From: Phalacrocorax aristotelis
Lineage: Eukaryota > Chordata > Aves > Suliformes > Phalacrocoracidae
Assembly: GCF_949628215.1 (NCBI RefSeq)
Contig: NC_134288.1
Span: forward strand, 7,307,182 to 7,371,181
DNA: 64,000 bases
Direction of reading: 5' to 3'
Position numbers and translations under genes: made by a program. This document shows, in pieces, positions 33,080 to 45,414 of this stretch; the stretch's first letter is position 1, and each line of letters begins with the position of its first letter. Under the pieces are notes generated by a model, which was given only the letters and a program-made list of their open reading frames with translations, ran no database searches and was not told the origin of the DNA.

Positions 33080-36000
33080 CATATAAGGACAGTTTATTTG
33101 CCCCTTTGAACAAATAAGGCAAGATATTTGAGAAAGATCAAACAAAATCTCCTGTATCAAACTCAGAGAAATGCAATAAAATTTACTGTTTCATACATAT
33201 ACAAACTGATGACCCAACATTATATATACAAACAACCAAGTCTTAGAAAATAGCATTTGAAGTCAGCACTTTATGCCAGTGTTGCTAATTTATTTGTTAC
33301 AAAAAAGTTAAAGCTAAAAACTTCACATTTTTAAGTCTTACATGACTGACACCATCACTGTCTCTGGGTTTTAGAAGCAAAGATAATGGTTTGTCCAGAA
33401 CACTTTCAGCAATGCAGATGGGCCCAAGGAGCACATGAACGCAGCTTCACAATTAAGCAAGCTTGTTGCTTGCAAACTTTGTCAGAACAGCTTTCCCTTA
33501 GGGTACAAGCCTTGGCCTTAGCCTGGAGAACTCAGAGATGAGTACTGTGAGCAGGTACTGTGCTCCCAGACGCTCTACAAAGGGACCAAAAAGGGAATTA
33601 TTTTCTCAAACAGATTGAAAATCAGTGAAGGAGAAAATAATTCCTCTGCATTACAGCTCCAAGTGCAAGAAACATCATCAAGTCTCAGCCACTGAAAGCA
33701 TTTAAGAAAGGTTCAAAGACAGTTAAGCCATTGGACCAGTTTTACTTATTTTGGTTCATTTGCTGTATTTTAAGACAATTACATCAGCAGAGTATTTCAA
33801 GAGCGCTTACATTCAGTTACAGCAGTCACAGGTTGCATATTCCATAAATAGACACCACCCTGTGGTGTTTCACCTAAGACTTGGGGTTTCTAATGCCCTC
33901 CGATCACTAGAAAGTTACCTACACAGTGCAGAGGTAAAACTACTCCCAGCAGAATCTGCTTGATCCACGCCACCTGCAAGCAGTGCCCTGTTTACCATGT
34001 CACATATCCATATGTCTATCACACCAGAGGTGTTGGGCCAGATCCATCCAAGCGATTACCACTAGATCCAACACTTGACCAGACAACTCCCTCCTAAGTT
34101 GTGGGAGTTTCTTTGATGCAAAGGACTCTCATGAATATTGCTCATAATAAACACAGGTTTAGGGCAAAACGTATTGCACAGATTCCAGATGAGCACTGTA
34201 TGAGCCCTGATGTTCACACAGCGCTTCACTAGACCCCATTAGAGAGTCCAGACTAAGGGATTTTAGCCTGTTAACAGCAACAAAGCTTTTAGCTACTTGG
34301 GTGTTCCTAATTCAAAGCTTTCCTGACGCTTGAGGCTATCAAATAGCTGGTTATTCCAGGACGCACTCTTACTTCAGCACCCTAGATACACTGCCTACTG
34401 CCTCCCTTTCCCCTTAAGGACAGCTGGTTTGCTGATCTCTGGAACAGCTGTGTGTGCACTGCGTGTCAAACCGAGACAAACTGAGGCAACCAGATCTGCA
34501 GAGGGGGTAAAAATGGCTTGGTTCCTTTCACAGCAATGGAATATACCTGTTAACAGTAGCCAAGAGTCTGCTCCAAGGGGAAAAAGAGCCTATGGAGGCA
34601 TGAAACGAACACTTCACCTCTCTAGCAGCATTTGATTCAGGAGACACTGCTATTTACTTTAATTATCTGGGTGATGTACCAAGGCCTATTTCAGAAGAAT
34701 GACATGGAAACTGTCCCCTCTATCAGAGCAAAATAAAAATAAATTGGGAGAAATACCAGCTCTGTCCAAATCTCTCATCATATGCTAGATACCATCTAGA
34801 ACTGTGTAGCTCGGCTGTTACAGCCCATGGGGCAGAGGCAGCACTTGGTCCCTGCCCTGCAGCTAGGCTGACCTCTTTGCCGCTTCTGTTTTGCTCTCCA
34901 CTCTAGCAGTGTGAGTTCATTGCACCATCCTCACAGCGATTGTACACGCCGGGACATTTTCGTTGATTGAGCTATGCTGGGCAGGAATGGCAGGGAGATT
35001 TAAAGAAAGAACACAAGAGCATCTAGAGGAACTGAAAGAGAAGAGACAATCTCTTCCAGTAGGACATCAGCAACTGTCTTCTCATCCAGCTCAACTCCGC
35101 CTTTGCTCCACCACTGTAAATGCACATCTTTGTTAATTCAACAAAGTATTTTCAGCTCAACTTTTCTGATGTGCTAAACCTTGCAGAAATGTGAAGGATT
35201 GTGAAATTAAGTTTTTATTCAAGCATCCGAAAATGTAAATTTGAAATGAAGCCTATAAAATATTTCACAAACTGTGGAGATTTTTAAGTCCTCTCAGACA
35301 CAGCAGAAGTACCTAATTCCTGAGAGAGGTTCACACAAGATCCACCCATTCGAATACAGTTTCCTCTTCTGGTACTCCACCGTCAGCAGGGTCTCCCTGA
35401 AGGATTTCCAAACAGACAGACGAAGGGGAATCAGATCACCGATTGGCTTTTGGTTTTATGTCAGTGTGGATTTTAAATTACAGAATGTAATTTCTGATGC
35501 AGGCACAATGTGCTTTATCTACTTGTACTAATTCATAAAATACACAAAAAGAGGACAAAACTGAGGTCTTAAAGAAACCACACTTGCTTAAAGCACACAG
35601 TGTAAGGCATGGGGCTTATTACAGGCTTTTTAAACATGAGATTTAAGTTTCTTTCAAAAGGCTGGAACAGTTTGTACATGTTTTCAATTGCTCTCTTCAG
35701 TGACCTAAAACTTATCAGTACCTTAACAGTAGCAAGATAGAGTTAACAGCTTGGAATTGAGTCTGTGCATTCACAAAGAAAAACAAAACCAAAAAACACA
35801 AAAGATGCAGCCATTAAATACCACAATCCATATTAACTTAAACCAAAATGGACTACTGAAAAGAGAGTGAGCCAACTTTCATTAGCCTATCTCTATCTCC
35901 TCTGATTTAAAAACAATGCCTCTAAAAACAGTAACAAAACTCCTTTGCGATAATGGTTTAAATATATGACTAACATTAAAACATACCATCAGGATTTTCC

Positions 36001-36163
36001 ACTTAATGGCATTCCTGAGTTCACAAAGGTGCTATGGAAAAATAAATGAGCAGAAGTATTGCCCTCTATTTTGCTAGCGTATTTCAATAGAAATCAATAT
36101 GTTTAGTAGTCATAAAAGCAAGGAGCTGATTGTTTGAGGATGGAAGAATATTCTACCAGTGGC
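33080..36163 (-). other. STK4: Probable STK4 3' UTR
   Basis: AT-rich non-coding sequence directly downstream of the STK4 stop codon on the minus strand, without repeats. AATAAA on the minus strand occurs at 33,093-33,098 and also near 33,290. The first would give a 3' UTR of about 3.1 kb, in the range of mammalian STK4. The exact end is inferred. Confidence 0.45.
33093..33098 (-). terminator. STK4: Candidate STK4 polyadenylation signal
   Basis: AATAAA read on the minus strand (TTTATT on plus) in an AT-rich context, with cleavage expected at about 33,065-33,085. Confidence 0.35.
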
Positions 36164-36322
36164 TCAGAAGTTCTGCTGCCGCCGTTTCTTGGCTTCAATG
36201 GCATCAAGGATCGGCTGCCGCTTTGACTGGTACTTCTGGCGGATTTCTTCAATCTCCTGCTCCATCATGGGGTCCAGGGCTGAAAGCCTCCTCTGAAGTT
36301 CATCAACACTCCAAGCCTTTAG
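36164..36322 (-). CDS. STK4: STK4 (MST1), last coding exon: SARAH domain
   Basis: This encodes the C-terminal 52 residues and the stop TGA (plus strand 36,164-36,166). The product ends IEAKKRRQQNF and contains MEQEIEEIRQKYQ, which is the SARAH coiled-coil domain of the Hippo kinase STK4/MST1. SARAH mediates kinase homodimerisation and binding to SAV1 and RASSF proteins. The sequence is nearly identical to the mammalian protein over most of the exon, with differences at its start (KAWSVDELQRRLSALD). The acceptor CTGCTAG|CTA puts the exon in phase 0, matching the donor of the exon at 56,503. STK3/MST2 is the paralogue; the match here and synteny with KCNS1 favour STK4. Only the tail of the gene is in the window. 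Confidence 0.97.
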   Translation of the reverse strand, partial: LKAWSVDELQRRLSALDPMMEQEIEEIRQKYQSKRQPILDAIEAKKRRQQNF

Positions 36323-36767
36323 CTAGCAGGAAGATGAAAGAACAGACATTGGCATCAGTACAGCCACTATCCACACATCTACAGGGATTTTGCTGCCCAT
36401 CTGATGGTTACAACGCATCTTCCAGTAGGAGAAGGTTGGAAGAGTGCTGCTGCAGGCTGCTGGCCTCCTCTCTGACTGTGGCTGGCATGAGCCTCAGGGT
36501 ACTGGGCTGCTTTTGCTCATTTTACAGATATATTACATGCTCTGTTTAGTGATAGCAAGAGGGTATAAAACAAACAGTGAAATGTTTCCCCCACTGAGTT
36601 GTTTTTGTAACGCTTCGTTTTGCAGGCTTAGAACAGAAATACCGTATTGAGATGGAATAGAAGTGAAGTTCTCTCCCCCTCCCCTTTCCTTCTAACTAAA
36701 CTTCCTTCTGCTAAGTGACAAAGGGAGACAGAAGGGAATAGGAAGAAAAAAAATAATTGACAAAAGT

Positions 36768-36789
36768 AAAAAAAAAAAAAAAAAAAAAA
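36768..36789. repeat. A(22) homopolymer
   Basis: Uninterrupted run of 22 A on the plus strand within the last STK4 intron, preceded by further A-rich sequence. Confidence 0.9.
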
Positions 36790-37814
36790 GGATTTATGTA
36801 CAATCGGGCTGAATCTCAATCACAATGAGGAATTCAAACTCCTCTAAGTTACAGATCCCAGAACACATACAACAGGTCACTGTGGGTCAGCCTCATACTG
36901 ATATAATATGCAAGCACAATTTGTATTTTACTGTACACGTGAAGATGTCAGGCTAGTCTGGACAAGCTTCCCTTCACTGAATTCCCTATCTGCCTGCCCT
37001 TTGTTTAATTGGTTCTCTTGTGCGTGCCAATTTGCTGGTAACTGGCACAAGAAAGTTTTATTCAGTGATTAGAGATGTCAAGCCTGGGATGGTTTAGATT
37101 GTCTGTAGCTACACCCTTTACGTAATATTATAATATTATAACCTGTAGAACAGAAGGGACTTTAGGATTACAGTAAAAAATATGGACACTGGAAGGACTT
37201 CAAATGTTCACCTAAGCACCAGTCCTTTTCCCATCCAAGACCAAGCGATCCCCAGAAACACATGGGAAACACCGTTTTACAGCCACTGCAGGAAGACAGG
37301 AATGACTGTTTGCGCCACCTGCTTTCAATAACCACCTGCTGTGGAAATTAAGAACATGCAAAATAATTTGGGTTTGGTTATTTTTTTTTGTAAACAAAGA
37401 AGTGCCAATTTTTAGACTTCCAACAAATGTCATAATTGAGTGACTGAGTCTGCTGTCCTGGTTTAGCTGTTAGTCCTCTATCATGGTTGTTCTTCAAGCC
37501 ATTTCTGAACCAAAACACAGAGTGAAACCTTGCTGCCTATTACAAGGCAACAACTGAATTACTGGCTGTTGAATGGCAGTTGTACAGTTTGCATCAGTCC
37601 TTAAAAAGTATGTAAATACTAAAATACAGAAATCCTGATCCTTCTTCCTGAGGTGAAAGAGATACCAGTCCCCAAACCACAGTGTCATCGGTTAGTTGAT
37701 TTCTCACACGGTCTTTTGAAATTCTTTAGCATATTCTGCTAAATAAGACAGTTCCTATTTGCAGTTACAGGATCACAAATCCACTTTAATAATCTAGGCA
37801 CAAGTGAAACAAGT

Positions 37815-37852
37815 ATGACTGTATACCCTTTTTAGCAAGGATATACAGTCAT
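37815..37852. repeat. Perfect 11-bp inverted repeat, 16-base loop
   Basis: ATGACTGTATA at 37,815-37,825 is exactly complementary to TATACAGTCAT at 37,842-37,852. The loop is 16 bases. I cannot assign it to a known element. Confidence 0.85.
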
Positions 37853-38632
37853 TTGGCCTCTCCAATCAGCCAACTCTTCATTAGAAAGACAAAGCACTTC
37901 CTCCACCAAGATATACATTATTTATACACATTAATGCAACTTTACCAGACAGCAGTTTAAGTTGATGCATGGCACCAGTTGCCTTTTCACACTAATTTAT
38001 TATGGAGCAGGTAATTTTTCAACATCCCCCCTCCTCACGGTCCAGGGAATTGAACACTTGAATAAAAATGCAAAAAAGACGACAACATTAATTCAAGTAC
38101 TGAACACATATACTAAACAGCTCTATCAGATCAAATGGCTGTCAGCTCTCACAGAGTACCCAGCGCTAAAATACTAAACCAGAGTTTTGGAATGGATTTA
38201 AACCACCTTGCTCATGGCTTAAGCCAACTATGAGGTGTCAGAAAGCGTCCCGAGGCTGCAGCCTTCCATGGACACCTTTTGAGCATTCTCCATCACCCTC
38301 CCAAAGTGCTGGGTGCTGCTTACAGGCAGAGAGAAATCACCAGCGTCAACGGACCGGAGGGCAGAGCAGACTTACGGCAATGGTCTCTCCAGACACCAAG
38401 AATGTGGCAGTAAGAAGAAAAAATTGCCCTATGAATGTTCCTGAACGCGATCTAGCATCATGGGACATCTTCCGTGGATACTGACACACAAAGTCTTTCT
38501 GCTAACTGTAAGCAACTGCTTGCCAAGGGACGCAATGGCTTTGACAATTCCTGGGACTGTGTTTGTCAGGGCAGATGGCTAACAGTATGGAAGATGCTTA
38601 GAGTACAGCTAAGTCTGGAGTGGGCAAAAGCC

Positions 38633-38635
<3 letters not shown>

Positions 38636-38670
<35 letters not shown>

Positions 38671-38682
38671 TATATATAAAAA
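38636..38682. repeat. (TA)n microsatellite
   Basis: About 14 uninterrupted TA dinucleotides followed by an AAAATATATATATAAAAA extension, within the last STK4 intron. Likely polymorphic. Confidence 0.95.
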
Positions 38683-41600
38683 TACAAACAAACTGGGAAG
38701 TGGGCTACCTGCACAGATGCATAATGCAGAACAAAGTAGCTACTCAAGGAGACTGACCATGGGTTAAACAGAACAGGGATGGTGGGAGAAGGAGGAGAGG
38801 CAAGGTGATGCAGTGCAAAAATCTAAAAGCACAGAAGCACATCCTGTGCGTAATGCTGTGTGTTGATGAGGATGAACTAATTACAGAGTTTTTATCTGGA
38901 ATAACGTCAGCGTGACTGTAAATGCCATGCTATTCCTAAAAGAGGCAGAGAAGCCAAAGGGCAACACTAGTAAAAGGTCCAGAACGTGACTGTTCACTAC
39001 AGATGAGCTGATGAGAGACTGACAGGAGCCCAATTACTAATGAATGAGAGCCAGGCGCCCACACAGTCGCAGAGGATGCCTAGCCCTCTGCTCCCACTGT
39101 GCTTCAGGCGCATGATAACATGAGCCCTGGGACCTGGGCTGCGCTATTACTCAGCTTGTGCTTCCACTTGCACACACATCTTTATAAGACAAAAAAAAGA
39201 GAACTGCTTAAAACGTGATGGCCTCCATTTCACTTTGCAGCGTGGCATTTCACTGTGTCAGCGCGACAGACAGACTTTCTCCCAGAAATGAAGTTTTTAA
39301 ACTCTAGCATATCTGCCTCTGCAGTGGTAGACTCCTGGGATACTGACATTATTCTCTTAGAGAAATGCCAGAAGCAAAATAAGAGAAGAATGACAATGAC
39401 AGAGCATCTCATGACAAGACAGTTACTCAGGGTAAAGTCTCAGCACTGAACAGCTGCAATTAGAGCTGGTTTTAGCCACAGGCTCAGTCCCATCCCTCTC
39501 CTCACTTCTGCTCCTCAGCAATTATTCTGTTGTAAGAAGTCTAAGTGTCTTTGTAAAAGCTATCTATTTTTGTCCACAGTGATCAAATAGCTAAGACAAA
39601 CTTTTAAAGGAAGGAATTTCATTTCAGATGTAAAGACTGATATAAAATACTTGTCCTAAGGCTGGTCAAACAAATCTATCAAGAGGGAGAGGCGGCAGCG
39701 CAGCAAAACTGTTCAAGCAAGGTTGTATGTGCAGAAAGCTAATTTTTAACTATTTGATCAACAGCTGTATTTTTACTCAAGGTTTTGAGAACAATCTTAA
39801 CTGTAAAAATGCCCAACTGAAGACAAATGTCAGAGGTGCAAGTCTTCCCCTGAAAGCCTCCAGCCCACCGCTGTCCATGCCGTTCACTGTTCCTCAGGCT
39901 GCAGACACCACTGACAGCAACATCTTGGTTTAGTATGCTGATGATCTCTACTATACAATTCAGGACATATATAATTATATCCTTCAGGAGGACAGAACCT
40001 ACGGCCTTTCCATGCATACGCGGCAATGACAGACAAATCAGGAACAGATCATTTGATACACAATTTATTCCTCAAGGAGAAGATTTGTAAGCTATTCACG
40101 ACATCCCTTTGCCAGCATTTTAGAGAGACTTATGGATAACTATGCCGCTGAACAATGTTCAGCCCAGCAAACTGCTTCTGAGTTACTGTTCTTTCAAATC
40201 AGCATTTTAAAGATAGGAGAAAAAACAAAACTGCTTGCATTTGTTAAGAATCAGGTAAAGTGTCACTGTAACATGATATTCTACGGAAGGTAAATGAATC
40301 TAAGCAGCAAAAGCAGAATAAATGAAGGCTCTCTGCAGACATGTTAGACATGGCCACAGGTTCGATAGTCAAGGGCACCACGGTCTGAAATTTATACCTA
40401 TGCAGTTCTGTCCTGAGCAAGAGGCAGTCTAAAATCCCGCCACTGTATTTTTAAAACGGAGCATGCCAGATTTACATTTCACACAAGATCCACTGTAAAA
40501 CGCAAAGCCTAGGGAATTAACTCAGCCCCTTCCCCATCCTCAAGAAAACCAAACAACAAACCTGAACAGCGAAAACTTTTTGAATTAGAAGTCAATGCAA
40601 ATGATTTATCACAGTTCTCTTGGTATCCACAGTCCTTACACTGACCAGTTTTTTTCCTACTGTAGCTTGAGCAGTTTGGGACCCAGCTTACTCCTCTGGT
40701 CCCTCAGCGGCCCTTCAGCAGCACGAGGTCAGCACTGACTCGGACCAGTCTGCACTACTGACATAATACGGTCCATAAATTACATCCAGTAATCCCCAAG
40801 TCACTTCAGCTATCATTCTTATTTGCTCCTCTACCAAAAACACTGCCAGCAGAATCCTCTTGCTGCATGAATTATGAGCATCAAATAGAAACAAGCTGTT
40901 TCCCAGCAGCTTTCACACATTTCTCCCCCAACAAAGTTTCAGCACAGCACTAACTTACCGGCTGCACAGGAATCAAGAATTATCATCTTGGGGCAAGTGA
41001 AAAAACATGTTCCTCCTGCAACTGTCTTTTTACTTGCTAAGACTGAATCTGATCCCCAGATTTAGCACACAGTCTTTTCTTTGCATCTTGGCAACACTTA
41101 ATGCTACCTGAGCTTTGTTTTTAAATACTGTCTTAGAAGTCCTGAAGCTTGCGCCAAACGTGAACATTCCATTTCCAGGGAGCGGATGCAGTTGTTCTAC
41201 CATCAGCTTTCAAAAGTGCAGATGGACCCTGACTTCTGGAACAAAATCGGAATATATATGACATTGGTGAGACGGGCTTATTTTCCTCATCGTGAAAGTA
41301 TTTGAACAGTTTTGCAGGAGGAGGATTTTTCAAGCCTTGATACTACAGTGAATCCTACAAATAAAAGCAGGAAGTTGTACCCTCCTTCCTTAGCCCTCTA
41401 GTCATACCCCTCTACCATAACTTCTAGGAGTTTGAACACTTGCCTTCCACATGCCCACACAGAGTATCTTTGAATATCCTCCCACCTTTACCACCAATAG
41501 CCTGTGGCTTTTTAGGAAGGAAACACCCAGCTGCAGCAATCGGTCTGCCTTTCACCCGAATATTCCAGGTGGCATTTACTGCTCAACATAACTTCATGTC

Positions 41601-44473
41601 AAACTTTTAAGTTTTAAATAGTCTTTAGAAAAACTGGCTTTAGCAATTTTCACCTCATAAGGGGCGGTGGGAGTTTGAAGACTAAAATACAGAAGTAATA
41701 AAATTGGTGCTTCCTACGCCACACCAGGAAATAAATTCTTAGTGGAAAAGATATGAGCTAGATGGGAACTAAAGAAAAACAAATTAATTGTCTATTTAGC
41801 ATAGCTTTTATTGTTATATCTTCCTTTTCTGCCTAGTTTTATGCTGCAATCTAACACAGATCTTGACTGCATGCCCAGCAACCAAAGCCCCCCAAAGAAA
41901 CTCAAGACCTCTTGGATCATATTAGTAGGGAGCATAACTCTTAGTTTACTTGTGTGTATTTAGACAGGCAAAATCTAAACATGGCTTAAGAAACGTTTTT
42001 ATGTAAACTAAGTTATCCAAGCTGTGCTAAACGTTAAATGCTAGATAGGAATTTGCTGCTAGAGATAATGAAAAGTATTACCGGTGTAATATAGTAGCAA
42101 CAGGCTACTTTGGAAAAACAAAACAAAAATCAAAACAACCAGCTGGGACTACAATTGCATGGAAGCACATCAAAGCCCATCACAGGAGGCAACTGATTAT
42201 CACACTCAACATCAGAAGTGGCTCCGTACCAGAGATAAGTAGAAAAGAATTCCTACAAAGCGCCTATAAAGTGTCAAATGTCCTTTGGGAGGGGAGGCTT
42301 TTCACAGAAGAGACTAATTAAACTCTTGCTTCACTTGACTTCGGCTACCAGCAATGCTATCAAGATGCTTCCCTTCTGATAAAATTGAGGGCACGCTTGT
42401 ACTTCCTCTCCAGGATCTGGCGGATCAGTTTGATGTATATCCACCTCAACTTCTGAACTTTTCTTCTGTCACCTCCTCAAGCAGGGTTTTATTTTTGGGA
42501 GGCAGTCACCCATTGGATGCCACTTGCTGCAACTATTTGTAGCAACCACCTCGGAGTGTAATTCAGCCTGCAGCATGCGAGAGTGCATGGGTGCTATAGA
42601 AGTCCACGAGCTAGGGAGAGGTGTCAAATCTCAAGGATTCATGAATGTGAGCTCTGACAAGTGTAAGAACTGAGATTATTCTGGAATTAGCCTTCTGTAA
42701 CTTGAAAGACTGGTTATACATGGTATCAATTAAATGCTCGTATCAAATATACTCCGAGGGAACGGATTACTGAATAGTACTATGCACTTTTTTTAAACCA
42801 GCCAGCAAAAAAAGCATTCAATTTCTCTGGCCAAGATTAAATGAAGAGGGTGATTTCTCATGCTAAGCAGTGCTCCAGACTTTAGGTCTTGAAAATGGTG
42901 ATATAAATTGGTGTTGGAATAGCACGCGATTTTTTTTCCTTAGCATTTTTCCTGAAATGCTGGCTCAATACCATTTGGCATACTTTCAATCACTGATCTA
43001 AAAATTAAGTGTCTTGTTCTCATTTATGTTTCTAGCATAAGGAGGCCTCAATGTAGTGTATGAGCAGGCATTAACTATTTATTCACTCCAAGTTGTCCAA
43101 TGCAAGGCACACAAGAATCTAAGAACCCACAGGTACTAACTGCCCACTTTTCATCATGACTGTCAGGTCCCTACTGCTTCACAAATCTGGCAAGCAGCCA
43201 TGCCACAGAGGGGCTACAGTAAATCAGAACAAACCCCAGTGCCTACACAAACATTAATTATCTTGATTTCCCCCCCTTTTAGCATTAGCATGTCAGTAAA
43301 GTTTCTCAATGTTATGAAAGCAGTGGATGAAATGCACTCACTTTGGGATTTCATGCAAGATTAAAAATACAGATATTAATCTTTCAAAGGATTTGAAAAA
43401 TAAGTCTCAGCAGCACAAGCCTCTGCTTTTAATGCGTCTTAATTATTTAGGCAATGTGCTAGCAAAACACATTATGGGCTGCAGCATCCAGCACAAGTTG
43501 AAACAGCACTGCGGCTAGAACTTCCCAAAGTGAACAGGACCTGTGACCAGTGCACATCTGGAGGCGGTTGTTTCAGGCCACCTCATCTGGACACCAGACA
43601 ACTTCCCACAAAGCCATAACACTCAACTTTCAACTCAGTCATCATATGCTCTAGAGGCCAAGTTGACTTAAGTCAGTGCAAGTCAAGCAGCTGAAACAGT
43701 TAAATGAGTACAGTCACATCATCACTTTCTGTGGAGGAAAGACAGACACACACTCAGCATTTGATCCCTAGCTGAACTGGAAAAATGTTTTTTAACAGAG
43801 AGTTATATCAGAGGAGACCCAGGCCTTCTCAGATGATGTGTTTGGGCTGGTTCTACCTTACTTTCACAAACATAGAGTTTTATGGCTACTAAAAGTGAAA
43901 CATCTTACTGCTACAATGCCAGTAAGGATCCTAGTTATTTTCTAGGTACCTCTGCTTATTTGATTAAAATAAAGTTGCGTGGTACCAGGCCATTGTATCT
44001 GTACTACTCCTACAGAATTACTGGAAGGCAACATGTGCCGTTCTCCTTCCTGCCCTGCTCCCTGCCAGACTACGTTGTGAAGATGATGTCTAAACTGGAA
44101 ACTTCCCTCTGTCCTGCCTCTGCAGGAAGGACTGCTGCCAAGACCTCTCTTCTCAGCTCCGCATCTTGCTAGCAGCTCAGCAAAGCTTCTCCCAAGCTGC
44201 CACACAATCACGGCCTGATGGGCTTCTTGGGAAGCTGCCCCTCCATTCGAGGCGCTGCTGCTCTGGGTGACAGTACCACTTCACTGACGGCGCCTCACTC
44301 ATCAGTGGATGCCGAGACCACTGCTCCTCTCCAGCAAGAGCTGCCATAGTTTTATTACTCAACTATCTCTTATTTCTGGCTTTATTTACACCCATAATGT
44401 TAGATGCTGCTGGTTCAGCAAGGGCCTTCCTCAAGCATACTTTCAGTAGCTATTCCTTTGACCACTATGGAAG

Positions 44474-44490
44474 ACATACATACATACATG
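44474..44490. repeat. (CATA)n short tandem repeat
   Basis: Four near-perfect tetranucleotide units in the STK4 intron. Confidence 0.8.
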
Positions 44491-45332
44491 CTTTAGATAT
44501 ACAACTGTTCCTTCACCAGCTAAGAGGCATCTTTACTTTCTCACCCTCCCCACAGTTTGGGACGTTTCCCCCGTTTCTCAAAAGCCTGTAAAAGCCAGGG
44601 GGCAGATTTGCAGTTGGCAAGATGTCAGAAAATTCCCAATACAGAAACCAGTTTCAGAGGATTATAGCAAACATAGAGATCTCACTGGCTACCCAGACGT
44701 AACTATGCAGCAATTATGCAGAGCAGTTACCCACAGAGCAGAGAAGATTGCACAACTGCGGGAACACCGTAGCCTGCATCAATAACTCTGGCATCCCCGA
44801 GTTGCTCTTAGCCAAGAATTGCACTTTATCAATCCTTACTGGAATCCCTAAAAGGCTCAAGAAAGTTTTGGTGTTGCAGCCAGCACAACCATATAGCTTC
44901 TGCATACCGTTACTACCCTCAGCAATGTACAGAAATATTAAGGAAGAAAACCCATCCAAAGCTCTACTCACTGATATGAGTGGTCATTTAAAAAAAAAAG
45001 TCTTTTTAAAAAAAGACCAGTGCATTTTAATCTTCTGAGCTCCAAGATTAAATTTCCTTTTTTAGTCTTGGTATCAATTATGAGTATGAATAACCTTACT
45101 CACTTCCAAATCATCCCAAGTACCATACACACTTAATCTAAACAAAGGAAATGACAAATTGTGTCAGTGTTATTCTGCAGCACAGAACTTCAGGAAATCT
45201 GAACCTTAAAATCCTTTAGGGACTTAGAGAGTGGCTGACTAATCCTGTATCCACAAAGACAAGTTATCTCACTGGGTTTTTTTTCAGTAACTGAATTAGA
45301 AACCAAGCTAAAGGTCAACCTGTCTGAACAAG

Positions 45333-45414
45333 CCAAAACAAAACAAAACAAAAACAAAAACCAACCCCCAAACAAGCAAACAAACCAACCATAAAACCAA
45401 ACCAAAAACCCCAA
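45333..45414. repeat. CAAA-rich low-complexity tract
   Basis: About 80 bases made of CAAAA, CAAA and CCAAA units, with no G apart from one position, grading from AC-rich to A-rich. It could be an expanded microsatellite or an eroded A-rich tail; no element body is recognisable beside it. Confidence 0.8.

Noticed and set aside
38373-38470. Perfect GTAAGT donor on the minus strand after an open stretch
   Set aside because: No convincing acceptor with a matching frame lies upstream, and the peptide has no motif.
40959-41015. Exon-like segment reading CPKMIILDSCAAG, reminiscent of a caspase active site
   Set aside because: The upstream acceptor is poor and purine-rich, there is no conserved QACRG pentapeptide, and no other caspase exon is nearby. 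Probably chance.
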